Of a stretch of 64,000 nucleotides of DNA, positions 1 through 8,862 are shown one piece after another. Source of the stretch: Gemmatimonadaceae bacterium (GTDB lineage: Bacteria; Gemmatimonadota; Gemmatimonadetes; Gemmatimonadales; Gemmatimonadaceae). Positions within the stretch are counted from its first letter, which is position 1, and each line of letters opens with the position of its first letter. The stretch covers positions 23,557-87,556 of the forward strand of contig JACCWE010000144.1 of NCBI GenBank assembly GCA_013697785.1. Reading direction: 5' to 3'. Below the pieces are notes generated by a model, which saw nothing but the letters and a program-made list of their open reading frames with translations, was not told where the DNA came from and searched no databases. The translations under genes were made by a program, and so were the position numbers.

Positions 1-811
1 CGTAGCTCGCCATGTACTCGGGGCTCGCCATGTACATCGTGCGCCCGGATACATCGCGCGGCATGCCGGCGTTCGGCTGCGCGCTCAGCTTCCGTTTGGT
101 GACCGCTGCCATCCGCTCGATCGCCTCGAGAATCGCCTGCGGACCGACGGAGCAGTTGAGACCAATGACATCGGCGCCCCAGTCGTCGAGCGTGCGCGCG
201 ACATCTTCCGGCGTCGCGCCGAAGGGCGTGAGCCCATCCTGGCCGATCGTCATCTGCGCGATCACGGGGGTGGTGAGCGAGATCTCGCGCGCCGCCGCGA
301 GTGCCTGCTCGATCTCGCCCAGGTCGCTGAACGTCTCGAGGAGGAAGCAGTCCGCGCCGCCCTCGAGCAGTGCGTGCATCTGCTCGCGGAAGTGGTCGCG
401 CGCCTCCTCCCGACTCGTGGAACCGAACGGCTCGATGCGAACACCGAGCGGACCGACTGCGCCCGCAACGAGCACGTTGACTCCTGCAGCCTCGCGCGCG
501 ATTTCGGCCGCGCGCCTGTTGAACTCCGCGACGTGGCTCTCGAGCCCGTACTGCGCGAGCTTGAGGCGGTTCGCGCCGAAGGAGTTTGTCTCGAGCAGCT
601 CTGCGCCGGCCTTCACGTACGCGCGATGCACGTCGAGCACGAGCTCAGGCGAGCGCACGTTGAGCTCATCGTAGCACTGATTGATGAACACGCCGCGCGA
701 GTAGAGCATGGTTCCCATCGCGCCGTCGACGACCATGATGCGCTCGGGATTGGCGATCTCGCGCACGTCGGGGCGATCGGTGTTCATCTCGAGTCCGGGC
801 GCTCCGGTCAT
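1..811 (-). CDS. Homocysteine S-methyltransferase domain protein (N-terminal part, cut by window edge)
   Basis: Translating the minus strand gives an open frame running off base 1, so it is absent from the ORF track. About 270 residues are visible, beginning after the ATGA overlap with the metH stop codon. It has the homocysteine methyltransferase fold signatures: 'VVDGAMGTMLY' near the start, 'LLETNSFGANR', 'FLLETFSDL', and the zinc-site segment 'GLNCSVGP'. This domain transfers a methyl group to homocysteine. In many bacteria such proteins continue into a methylenetetrahydrofolate reductase domain (YitJ type); that part would lie outside the window, so the fusion is inferred. The four-base overlap with metH says the two are cotranscribed in methionine/one-carbon metabolism. 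A second possible ATG lies 24 bases downstream. Confidence 0.88.
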   Translation of the reverse strand, partial: MTGAPGLEMNTDRPDVREIANPERIMVVDGAMGTMLYSRGVFINQCYDELNVRSPELVLDVHRAYVKAGAELLETNSFGANRLKLAQYGLESHVAEFNRRAAEIAREAAGVNVLVAGAVGPLGVRIEPFGSTSREEARDHFREQMHALLEGGADCFLLETFSDLGEIEQALAAAREISLTTPVIAQMTIGQDGLTPFGATPEDVARTLDDWGADVIGLNCSVGPQAILEAIERMAAVTKRKLSAQPNAGMPRDVSGRTMYMASPEYMASY

Positions 812-3800
812 GCGGCCTCCGTCTCCGCCGCCGCACCGCGCACGGCGTAGTACTTCGCCTGCGGATGGTGCACGACGATCGCCGCGGTCGACTGCTCGGG
901 CGTCAGCTGGAACGCCGAAGTGAGCTCGATGCCGAGCGCCTCGGTTGCGGGGAGGAGCTTGAAGAGCTCTGCATGTCCTTCGAGATCGGGACACGCGGGA
1001 TAACCCCACGAGTAGCGCTTCCCCTGGTCTGCCGGAATGCCGAGCTCGCGGCGAATGAGATGGTGCACCCAGTCGGCCGTCGCTTCGGCGGCTTCGACGC
1101 CGAGGCCGTGAAGGTAATAGCCCTCGGAGAACTCGCCCTTCTCCTGCAGCTGCTCGAAGCGGCGCGTCGCCTCGTCGCCGACGGTGACGATCTGGAACGC
1201 AGCGACATCGACGTCGCCGGACTCCACCGAGCGGAAGTAGTCCGCGAGACACAGGTGCTCGCGTCCCTCCTGGCGTGGGAAGGAAAAGCGCGAGATCTCG
1301 CGCAGCGATCCGCCGTCGCTCTGCATGGCGGCCGGATCGTACACTATGAGATCGTTGCCGCTCGACTGCACGGGGAAATAGCCGTACACCGTCTGTGGCG
1401 CGAGCCACTTTTCGCGCTCTGCGCTCTCGGAGAGTCGCGCGAGCGTCGGACGGAACTCCTCGCGCACAGCCTTCTCCCACGCGGGGCCGGAGCCGCGCCC
1501 GCCCCACTGAAGTCGGAAGAGCTCATCGATGTCGAGGAGCGCGAGCACTTCGGAGATGGGGATGTCACGCCGCACCTTCGCGCCCCAGAACGGAGGCTTT
1601 GGCACCGGATTGTTCGCGATCACGGCACTGCGCGCACCTGCGCTGTCGCCGTGCGAGATGTCCTTCCCGACCGCGGTGCGGAGAAACACGTCCTTGCGCG
1701 CGCTGTCGATGAGCTCGAGCAGCATCGGGCCTTTCTTGTCGGCGTCGATGAGCGACTCCATCGTGTCGAGCCCCTCGAATGCGTCCTTGCAATAGAAGAC
1801 GCCTGGCGCATACGCCCGCTCGTTCTCGAGGAACATCGCGCGGCGGCCGAAACGGCGGTTGATTGCCGCGCCGCCGATCAGCACCGGGAAGTCGAGCCCG
1901 CGGCGGTCGAGCTCCTGCACGCAGATCGGCATCTGCTTCGATGTCGACACCAGCAGCGCCGACAGGCCGATCGCGGTGGCGCCGACCTCGATGGCCTTGT
2001 CGATGATGGTGTTCACCGGCACCTGCTTTCCGAGGTCGTACACGGTGTAGCCGTTGTTCGACAGGATCGTGTTGACGAGCGACTTCCCGATGTCGTGCAC
2101 GTCGCCGTACACCGTCGCGAGCACGACCTTTCCCTTGGTGTACCCTTCCTTCCGCTCGAGGAACTTCTCGAGATGCGCCACCGCCTTCTTCATCACCTCG
2201 GCGCTCTGCAGCACGAACGGCAGAATGAGATCGCCCGCGCCGAAGCGATCGCCCACTTCCTTCATTGCCGGGAGCAGCACCTCGTTGAGCACTCGCACGG
2301 GATTCTCGCGCACGCCGGCCGCATCGAGCGCCGCCTCCACGCCGTCCTTCTTGCGATAGAGCACGTGCCAGCGCACGCGCTCGTCCGGCTCCATCGTGGT
2401 CGCATCCGCCGCACCGCTCGCAGCCTCTGCCGCTGCATTCGGACCCCGCGCTGCGAAATGCTCGATGAAGCGCTGCAGCGAATCGGGGCGGCGGTTGAAC
2501 ACCATGTCGTCGGCGAGCGCACGCTCATCCGCCGGGATCTCGACGTACGGCGTCACGTGCGCAGGATTCACGATCGCCATGTCGAGCCCGGCGCTCACGC
2601 AGTGATGCAGGAACACCGAGTTGAGCACCGCGCGCGCGTTCTGATCGAGCCCGAAGCTCACGTTGCTCACGCCAAGGCTCGTGAAGACGCCGGGGAGCTC
2701 GCGCTTGATCAGCTTGATCCCTTCTATCGTCTCGTGCGCCGACGGCAGCCACTCCGCCTCGCCAGTCGCGAGCGTGAAGGTGAGCGCGTCGAAGATGATG
2801 TCCTCGGGCTCGAGGCCGTACTCCTTCGTCGCTATGTCGTGGATGCGCCGCGCGATCTCGAGCTTGCGCTCCGCGGTCTTCGCCATCCCGACCTCGTCGA
2901 TGGTGAGCGCGACCACGGCGGCACCGTTGGCCTTCACCACGGGGAGCACGCTGTCGATGCGCGTGCGGCCGTTCTCCATGTTGATGGAGTTCACGATCGC
3001 GCGTCCCGGGATGTGCTCGAGCGCGGCCTTGATGACGTCGAGCTCCGTCGAGTCGATCATGATCGGCGACTCGACGCTCATCGACAGCAGCCGCACCACC
3101 TCCGACATCTGAGCCGCCTCGTCCGCGCGCTCGGTGACCGCGACACACACGTCGAGCACGTGCGCTCCCGCCTCCACCTGCTCCCGTCCGACCTGCACGA
3201 TCCCCTCGTAGTCCTCCGCCAGCAGCAGCCGCTTCACCTTGCGCGAGCCCTGCGCGTTGACGCGCTCGCCGATGAGGAGCGGCGGCGGATCCTGGTGCAG
3301 CGTGATCGCGCGCATCGCGGATGACACGCGCGGGATGTGCGTCTCCGGGCGTTCGAGCGGTGCCTCGTGCTTCGCCTCGACCGCCTTCACCGCTGCGACG
3401 ATTTCCTTTAAATGCTCGGGCGTCGTACCGCAGCAGCCGCCGACGATGCGAACGCCGAAGTCGCGTACGAACTCCGCGAGCGCTGCCGCCATCGGTGCCG
3501 GCTCGAGCGGATACACCGCCTCGCCGAGCCCCGTATTGAGCGGCAGCCCCGCGTTCGGGATCACCGAGATGGGGAGTCGCGCGTGCTCGCCGAGATAGCG
3601 GATCGGCTCGCGCATGTGCTCGGGGCCCGTCGAGCAATTGAGGCCGATCACGTCGACGCCGAGCGACTCGAGTGTCGTCATCGCACTCGCGATGTCTGTG
3701 CCGAGGAGCATGCGGCCGCTCGTGTCGAGGGTGATCTGCGCCTGCAGCGCGACGCGGCGTCCGAGCTCCGCGAAGAGCCGCTCGATGCCGGCGATCGCGG

Positions 3801-4338
3801 CCTTTACCTCGAGGATGTCCTGCGAGGTCTCGATGAGTAGAACATCTACACCTCCCTCGACCAGCCCCTTCGCCTGCTGGTAGTAGTTCTCGGCGAGCTC
3901 TCCGAAGGAGATGTCGGAGAGCGTCGCATCGGCGCTCGACGGGAGCATCCCGGTGGGCCCCATCGAGCCCGCGACGAAGCGCGGCCACTCGGCTGTCGCG
4001 TACTTCGCGCATGCGGCGCGCGCGAGCTTCGCGGCGCCCGTATTGATCGCGTCGGTCCTGTCGCCGAGTCCCCATTCGGTGAGTCGGCGCGGTGTGCTTT
4101 GGAAGGTGCACGTCTCGACGACGTCGCATCCGACCGCGAGAAAGGTTTCGTGGATGGTCTGGATGACGTCGGGGCGGGTGAGCACGAGGTTGTCGTTGCA
4201 CCCCTCGAGCGCCTGCCCGCCGTAGTCCGCGGCGGTGAGTCCCGCGCGCTGGATGTTCGTCCCCATCGCGCCGTCGTAGATGAGCACGCGGCGATCGAGG
4301 GCGTCCAGATAGGCAGAGGGGAAGCGTGGTTGTGGCAT
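808..4338 (-). CDS. metH: Cobalamin-dependent methionine synthase MetH
   Basis: Full-length MetH of about 1,176 residues; it methylates homocysteine to methionine using methylcobalamin and methyltetrahydrofolate. All modules are visible in order: homocysteine domain ('LIYDGAMGTNIQ', zinc ligands in 'GLNCSTGP' and 'GGCCGTTPEH'), pterin-binding domain ('PLLIGERVNAQGSRK'), B12 cap and B12 domain with the cobalt-ligating histidine in 'GDVHDIGK', and the C-terminal reactivation domain with 'YSWGYPACPDLEGH'. I chose the ATG giving MPQPRFPSAYL, because the upstream GTG used in the ORF track lies inside a terminator hairpin and its extra residues look unlike MetH. The gene overlaps the next homocysteine methyltransferase gene by four bases. 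Confidence 0.97.
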   Translation of the reverse strand: MPQPRFPSAYLDALDRRVLIYDGAMGTNIQRAGLTAADYGGQALEGCNDNLVLTRPDVIQTIHETFLAVGCDVVETCTFQSTPRRLTEWGLGDRTDAINTGAAKLARAACAKYATAEWPRFVAGSMGPTGMLPSSADATLSDISFGELAENYYQQAKGLVEGGVDVLLIETSQDILEVKAAIAGIERLFAELGRRVALQAQITLDTSGRMLLGTDIASAMTTLESLGVDVIGLNCSTGPEHMREPIRYLGEHARLPISVIPNAGLPLNTGLGEAVYPLEPAPMAAALAEFVRDFGVRIVGGCCGTTPEHLKEIVAAVKAVEAKHEAPLERPETHIPRVSSAMRAITLHQDPPPLLIGERVNAQGSRKVKRLLLAEDYEGIVQVGREQVEAGAHVLDVCVAVTERADEAAQMSEVVRLLSMSVESPIMIDSTELDVIKAALEHIPGRAIVNSINMENGRTRIDSVLPVVKANGAAVVALTIDEVGMAKTAERKLEIARRIHDIATKEYGLEPEDIIFDALTFTLATGEAEWLPSAHETIEGIKLIKRELPGVFTSLGVSNVSFGLDQNARAVLNSVFLHHCVSAGLDMAIVNPAHVTPYVEIPADERALADDMVFNRRPDSLQRFIEHFAARGPNAAAEAASGAADATTMEPDERVRWHVLYRKKDGVEAALDAAGVRENPVRVLNEVLLPAMKEVGDRFGAGDLILPFVLQSAEVMKKAVAHLEKFLERKEGYTKGKVVLATVYGDVHDIGKSLVNTILSNNGYTVYDLGKQVPVNTIIDKAIEVGATAIGLSALLVSTSKQMPICVQELDRRGLDFPVLIGGAAINRRFGRRAMFLENERAYAPGVFYCKDAFEGLDTMESLIDADKKGPMLLELIDSARKDVFLRTAVGKDISHGDSAGARSAVIANNPVPKPPFWGAKVRRDIPISEVLALLDIDELFRLQWGGRGSGPAWEKAVREEFRPTLARLSESAEREKWLAPQTVYGYFPVQSSGNDLIVYDPAAMQSDGGSLREISRFSFPRQEGREHLCLADYFRSVESGDVDVAAFQIVTVGDEATRRFEQLQEKGEFSEGYYLHGLGVEAAEATADWVHHLIRRELGIPADQGKRYSWGYPACPDLEGHAELFKLLPATEALGIELTSAFQLTPEQSTAAIVVHHPQAKYYAVRGAAAETEAA

Positions 4339-4385
4339 ATCAGAGGCTGAAGACGCCGCCGGCGACCAGCGCGGCGTACAAAAGC

Positions 4386-4418
4386 AAAAAATGCCCAGTG
4401 CACGCGCGGGCACTGAGC
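4386..4418 (-). terminator. Intrinsic terminator / possible attenuator upstream of metH
   Basis: On the minus strand GCTCAGTGC and GCACTGGGC form a nine-pair stem (one G-U) with a short GC-rich loop, followed by ATTTTTT. It lies about 130 bases after the YggT gene and about 48 bases before the metH start codon. It may simply end the upstream transcript, or act as the expression platform of a metH leader. Confidence 0.75.
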
Positions 4419-4545
4419 CGGCGCTTTAGCGGAATGTTTTACGTGGCCGCAATTTGCCGTAAATCGCCACGAATCAATTATGGAGCAAGCTAGCAACGAG
4501 ACAGACGCGCAACAAGCGCAATCGCAGGTGGGTGGTGGACGAGCT

Positions 4546-5127
4546 TCAGCGGAAGAGCGAACGCATCACGCCAATCTGCACCACGTAAATGACGAAGTAG
4601 GCGGCGAGCGGCGAGAAGTCCATCATACCGAAGGACGGGAGCGCTCGCGCGATCGGCTTCACGATCCAATCCGTGAGCGTGTACGCGAGCCGCGCCCACC
4701 ACGAGTAGCGCATCCCGATCCACGACACGACGACGCGCACGATGAGCGCGATCTTGAGCAGCTCGAAGGCCGAATCGAGCACCAGAGCGACGATTCCCAT
4801 TCCGCCTTCGCTCGCCGCAAAGGCGACGGAGGCGATCGCGGTGCGAATCCACTGCAGGAAGACGATGAGGAAGACGCAGATGACGACGACGGCGGCCAGC
4901 GCCCACCACGGCGCCTGGCTCGGAATGCCGCCCGCTCGCACCACCTTCGCCTCGATCGGCGCGATCATCGGATCGATCACGCGCCGGCAGAAGCGAGCGA
5001 CGGTGGAGAACGGGTTGATGCGCCGCGTGCGCACCGACCAGTCGAGCACTGCTACGATGAGAAAGATGCCGCCGGCCACGAGCAGCGCGATGCGCAGCAC
5101 GTAGATGGCGAGATCGAAAAACGGCAT
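4546..5127 (-). CDS. YggT-family integral membrane protein
   Basis: About 193 residues with the typical two-unit YggT layout: a hydrophobic segment near the N-terminus ('LRIALLVAGGIFLIVAVLDW'), a segment with 'RRVIDPMIAPIE', then another pair of hydrophobic segments and a second copy of the loop, 'LTDWIVKPIARALP'. YggT proteins are small inner-membrane proteins of uncertain role, linked in other bacteria to osmotic stress or cell division/photosystem assembly (CCB3). I start at MPFFDLAIYVLR because the preceding sixteen residues of the ORF are not membrane-protein-like. It lies between the prolyl oligopeptidase and metH on the same strand. Confidence 0.8.
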   Translation of the reverse strand: MPFFDLAIYVLRIALLVAGGIFLIVAVLDWSVRTRRINPFSTVARFCRRVIDPMIAPIEAKVVRAGGIPSQAPWWALAAVVVICVFLIVFLQWIRTAIASVAFAASEGGMGIVALVLDSAFELLKIALIVRVVVSWIGMRYSWWARLAYTLTDWIVKPIARALPSFGMMDFSPLAAYFVIYVVQIGVMRSLFR

Positions 5128-5203
5128 GATGGTAGTCACGCGCGGTAAGCTGAGCCGGCAGTCGCACGCGAGCAAGAGCCGCGCGTGCCACTGACTTCGA
5201 GCA

Positions 5204-7387
5204 TCATGGCGTCAGCGACATCCCCAGATTCTTCGCGACGAATGCAAGCTCGTCGGTCGCGGCGTCGATCTGCTTCGACGTCGGCTTGCCGCCACCGTGG
5301 CCTGCCTTCGTATCGATGCGGATGAGCACCGGCGAAGGCCCGGACTGCGCCGCCTGCAGTGTCGCTGCGTACTTGAACGAGTGCCCCGGCACGACTCGAT
5401 CATCGTGGTCCGCGGTCTCGACAAGCGTCGCCGGATACGAGGTGCCCGGCTTGATGTTGTGCAGCGGCGAATAGGCGAAGAGCGTCTTGAACTGCGTCGA
5501 GTCATCGGATGTGCCGTACTCGGGCGCCCACGCTCCGCCGATCGTGAACTTCTGATAGCGGAGCATGTCCATCACCCCAACGGCGGGAAGCGCGACCGCG
5601 GCGAGATCCGGGCGCTGCGTCTCCACTGCACCGACGAGCAGCCCACCGTTCGAGCCGCCGCGAATCGCGAGCTTCTTCGACGATGTGTACTTCTCCGCGA
5701 TGAGGTACTCCGCGCTCGCGATGAAATCGTCGAAGACGTTCTGCTTCTTCGCGAGCATCCCCGACTCGTGCCACGAACGGCCGTACTCACCGCCGCCGCG
5801 AATCACCGCCACCGCATACACGCCGCCCATCGAGATCCACTGCAGCATCGCTGGCGAGAAGGCCGGCGTCACGTTGATGTCGAAGCCGCCGTACGCGTAG
5901 AGGATCGTCGGATGCGAGCCGTCGAGCGTCATCCCCTTCTTTCCCGTCACGAAGATCGGGATCTTGGCGCCGTCCTTTCCCTTCGCGAAGAGCTGCCTGG
6001 TCTCGTAGCTCGTGCTGTCGACGGGAACCTTGGACACGAGAAAGGGCGTCTGCACGCGCTTCTCGATGTCGTAGCGGTAGATCGAGGCAGGCTGCAGATA
6101 CGACACGTACGAGTAGAACATCTCCCACTCGTTCGGCTTCCCGGACATTGCGGCGATGGTGCCGATGCCGGGCAGCTTGATCGTCGCGACCAGGTTGCCG
6201 CGGAGTGCATACAGCTGCAGCACCGAGTGCGCATCCTTGAGCACGTTCACCACGAAATGTCCGCCGATCAGCTCGACGTCCTGCATCTTGTCGGAGCCTT
6301 CGGGGATGAGCGCGCGCCAGTACTTTCGCGCGGGCTTGTTGATGTCGACGGCGACGACGCGGCCGAGCGGCGCGTCCTGGCTGGTCTGGAGAAAGAAGAC
6401 GTCGCCCGCGTTGTCGATGACTCGATTCTGCGACTCCTCGTCGTCGATCAGCGTGACGAGCGGATTGTCGATCTTCGGCTTCCCCGGATTGAGCATGTCG
6501 ATGAAGAAGATCCGGTTGTTCGGATTCGTCCCATCGGAGATGTAAATGATGAGGTACTCGCCATCATCGCTCACCGTCGCGTTGATTCCCCACTGCGGAT
6601 GATCGGGACGCGCGAGAATGAGCTGATCCTTCGCCTGTGGCTCGCCCACGCGATGGTAGTAGAGCTTCTGTCCGGTGTTCTTCGCGAGCATCGCGTTCCC
6701 GCCTTTCGGCTCGTCGAAACGCGAGTAGAAGAATCCCTTGTGATCCTTCGTCCACGCGATGCCGGAGAACTTCACCCACTTGAGCGTGTCCGAGAGATCG
6801 CTGCCCTTCTCGAGATCGCGCACTCGGATCTCCTCCCAATCCGATCCGGCAGCCGCCACAGCATACGCGAGATACTTCCCGTTCTCCGTCACATCCCACG
6901 GGCCGAGCGCGACGGTGCCGTCGGTGGAGAGCGTGTTCGGATCGAGCACCAGCTTGCGCTCGCCCTTGAGCCCGCGCTGCACGTAGATCACCGACTGATT
7001 CTGCAGCCCGCTGTTCTCGGTGATGAAGTACTGCTTGCCGCGCTTGATCGGCACCGCGTACTTCGGATAGTTCCAGACGCGAGTGAGCTGGTCCTTGATC
7101 GACGCGCGCTCGGGAATCGCGTTCAGATACTGGAACGTCAGCGCATTCTCGGCCTCGATCCACTGCTTCGTCTCGGGAGAGTCCGTGTCCTCCAGCCAGC
7201 GGTACGGATCGGCGACCGACTTTCCGAAGTAGTCGTCGCTCTGATCGCTCTTGCGCGCGATCGGATAGTGGAGCGTCGACTGGGCGACGAGCTGGCTCGA
7301 GTCAGTGGACATCGCGAGGGCGCAGAGCGCGAACGCGCTCACGAGCGGAAGGACGCGCATTGGAAGTTGGAAAGGGAAACGATGCAT
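5204..7387 (-). CDS. Secreted prolyl oligopeptidase (S9A family)
   Basis: About 727 residues. After an N-terminal signal-like hydrophobic stretch ('MRVLPLVSAFALCALAM') comes the beta-propeller domain beginning 'DPYRWLEDTDSPETKQW', then a C-terminal alpha/beta-hydrolase domain. The serine nucleophile is in 'IRGGSNGGLLVGAV', the Asp of the triad is probably in 'ETADHDDRVV' and the His in 'KAGHGGGKP'. Family members cleave short peptides after proline; the signal sequence suggests action in the periplasm or outside. Start is uncertain between MHRFPFQLP (used) and the internal MRVLPLV 27 bases later; neither has a clear ribosome binding site. It follows the VanZ-domain gene by about 50 bases. Confidence 0.93.
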   Translation of the reverse strand: MHRFPFQLPMRVLPLVSAFALCALAMSTDSSQLVAQSTLHYPIARKSDQSDDYFGKSVADPYRWLEDTDSPETKQWIEAENALTFQYLNAIPERASIKDQLTRVWNYPKYAVPIKRGKQYFITENSGLQNQSVIYVQRGLKGERKLVLDPNTLSTDGTVALGPWDVTENGKYLAYAVAAAGSDWEEIRVRDLEKGSDLSDTLKWVKFSGIAWTKDHKGFFYSRFDEPKGGNAMLAKNTGQKLYYHRVGEPQAKDQLILARPDHPQWGINATVSDDGEYLIIYISDGTNPNNRIFFIDMLNPGKPKIDNPLVTLIDDEESQNRVIDNAGDVFFLQTSQDAPLGRVVAVDINKPARKYWRALIPEGSDKMQDVELIGGHFVVNVLKDAHSVLQLYALRGNLVATIKLPGIGTIAAMSGKPNEWEMFYSYVSYLQPASIYRYDIEKRVQTPFLVSKVPVDSTSYETRQLFAKGKDGAKIPIFVTGKKGMTLDGSHPTILYAYGGFDINVTPAFSPAMLQWISMGGVYAVAVIRGGGEYGRSWHESGMLAKKQNVFDDFIASAEYLIAEKYTSSKKLAIRGGSNGGLLVGAVETQRPDLAAVALPAVGVMDMLRYQKFTIGGAWAPEYGTSDDSTQFKTLFAYSPLHNIKPGTSYPATLVETADHDDRVVPGHSFKYAATLQAAQSGPSPVLIRIDTKAGHGGGKPTSKQIDAATDELAFVAKNLGMSLTP

Positions 7388-7437
7388 GCACGCCCGGCGC
7401 TCAGCGTGCGCTCGACAACGACAATGTAACCCCACTA

Positions 7438-8748
7438 CTATGGCCGAAGTTCACGCCGGCCTGCTCGAGCGAACGTCGCCGAACCGATGGCAATGCCGAT
7501 TGTCGCCCCCGCCGCGAGCGCGAGCCACTCCCACCACGGCGTCGGATGCGCAGCCGCGAGATATGGAATCGCCAGCAGCGCGAGCGCCAACGACGCCGCC
7601 ACCGCCAGCAACGCTCGTCGCCCCGCGCGCGTCGCCCAATGGAGAGCTGGCGTCACGAGCCCCGCGAGCCAGAGCGCCGTGAGCCAGGGCGCCTCCGCTC
7701 CGTATTCGTAGTCGAAGGGGAGGAAGTAGCTCCAGCCCAGCCCTGCGTCCAAAGGCAGCGTTCGCTCGCGGACCACGCCATGGTTTTCGGCGCGGATCCA
7801 GAGCTGCCGGTGAACCACCCCGCCAGCGACGTGCATCGTGTCGGGCTCGAGAGGGCGGTGCCGCGGGAAGACGCTGTCGAGCCGGATGATCGGCGTCCGG
7901 ACACGCACGTCGGCGGTTCGCATGCGGAGTGAGAAGACGAGGCTTCCTCGTCGCTGTCCGAGCATGAAAATCTGCTGCTTCCTGTAGTCGTAGATGCTCG
8001 AGATCGATGAGTACTGTCCGCTCAGCGCGGCGCCCACCACCGACCCCTCGACGACGACCGAATCCGAGCTGAGCCGGCTCCGCACGTCGTCGCTCGCGCC
8101 ATTCATTGCATTTGGAGTCGGAAGGCCGCCCGCGGTCGCCGACAAAACCCTTCCGTTGAAATGATCCTGATGCAGCAGCTCCGGCGTCCACACGCCCCAC
8201 GTCGTCGTGGCCGGAAGCGCGATGTGAGTGAGCTCCGCGCTCAGCGTTAACACCGCGACCCATAGCAACGTCCAACCGATCGCGAGTCTCGTTGCCGCGG
8301 TGCGTGATGGAACCAGCACGACACGCCAGATGTCAGCACACAAAGTCCCGACGAAGCAACCAAACGAATTCGTGAAGAGATCGCCCAGGCTCGTGTCGCG
8401 CCCGGGGATGTACAGCTGCATCAGCTCGACGGTGATCGTCGTCACCAAACCGATGACGAACGCGCGCCGTCGACTCATCCCCGCGAGTCGCAATCCGATT
8501 CCGAACGGGATGAACAGAAAAACGTTCAGTACAGCATCGAGCACCGACTGCTCGCCGCAGAGCAGGCACCAGCTGGGCGGCGCTTTGGTGGCTGCGTACT
8601 GGGGTGTGAGCGTGAGCACAGCGATGAACAGAAATCCCGCGATTGCTACTGCACGACCGAACTTTCTTTGTGGTGTCAACGCAACAGTCCGTAGCGATCG
8701 AGTGGAGGAAAATGCGCATGAGAAGTCGTGCAAACGCACGCACAGCAA
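7438..8748 (-). CDS. VanZ-domain membrane protein with extracytoplasmic domain
   Basis: About 436 residues. The first 150 resemble VanZ family proteins: four hydrophobic segments and the signature region 'DAVLNVFLFIPFGIGLRL' followed by 'ELMQLYIPGRDTSLGDLFTNSFG'. A soluble middle part of roughly 200 residues ('DHFNGRVLSATAGG ... RGSLVFSLRMRTADVR') looks like a concanavalin/LamG-type beta-sandwich, and two or three hydrophobic segments follow at the C-terminus. VanZ homologues were first seen in teicoplanin resistance, but the biochemical role is unknown. The frame opens with TTG in the track; a TTG at about 8679 (MTPQRKFGRA) is an equally possible start. The gene is divergent from the exopolysaccharide deacetylase. 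Confidence 0.75.
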   Translation of the reverse strand: MLCVRLHDFSCAFSSTRSLRTVALTPQRKFGRAVAIAGFLFIAVLTLTPQYAATKAPPSWCLLCGEQSVLDAVLNVFLFIPFGIGLRLAGMSRRRAFVIGLVTTITVELMQLYIPGRDTSLGDLFTNSFGCFVGTLCADIWRVVLVPSRTAATRLAIGWTLLWVAVLTLSAELTHIALPATTTWGVWTPELLHQDHFNGRVLSATAGGLPTPNAMNGASDDVRSRLSSDSVVVEGSVVGAALSGQYSSISSIYDYRKQQIFMLGQRRGSLVFSLRMRTADVRVRTPIIRLDSVFPRHRPLEPDTMHVAGGVVHRQLWIRAENHGVVRERTLPLDAGLGWSYFLPFDYEYGAEAPWLTALWLAGLVTPALHWATRAGRRALLAVAASLALALLAIPYLAAAHPTPWWEWLALAAGATIGIAIGSATFARAGRRELRP

Positions 8749-8752
8749 CGGG

Positions 8753-8764
8753 ATGTTATAACAT
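8753..8764. promoter_or_regulatory. Perfect 12-bp palindrome between divergent genes
   Basis: ATGTTATAACAT is a perfect palindrome between the VanZ-type gene and the deacetylase gene, overlapping the likely 5' region of the former. It could be an operator or include a -10 box (TATAAC on the minus strand). Function is not shown. Confidence 0.35.
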
Positions 8765-8792
8765 CGAACGGATGCGCGGGGGATGCCGTAGG

Positions 8793-8808
8793 TGGCACCC
8801 TAACTGCA
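8793..8808 (+). promoter_or_regulatory. Sigma-54 (-24/-12) promoter for the deacetylase operon
   Basis: TGGCACCCTAACTGCA matches the sigma-54 consensus (TGGCACG-N4-TTGCW) with GG and GC at the required ten-base separation. It sits 55 bases upstream of the deacetylase ATG, giving a short leader. A sigma-54 activator is encoded in the same locus. Confidence 0.7.
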
Positions 8809-8862
8809 AGCCTATGTCGCAAGAATGACGGGAACAAACCTCTGCGCATATCGGCGCTCCGT

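Noticed and set aside
12-674. 220-residue plus-strand ORF at the left edge
   Set aside because: Shadow of the truncated homocysteine methyltransferase, which is open on the minus strand and carries family motifs.
865-3324. 819-residue plus-strand ORF
   Set aside because: Exact antisense shadow of metH; composition (Arg/His/Glu-rich) and lack of any motif show it is not real.
4339-4545. SAM, SAH or cobalamin riboswitch before metH
   Set aside because: None of the conserved cores I know (for example the SAH GAGGAGCGCTGC core or B12 box) is present; only the terminator is supported.
5297-7429. 710-residue plus-strand ORF
   Set aside because: Antisense shadow of the prolyl oligopeptidase gene.
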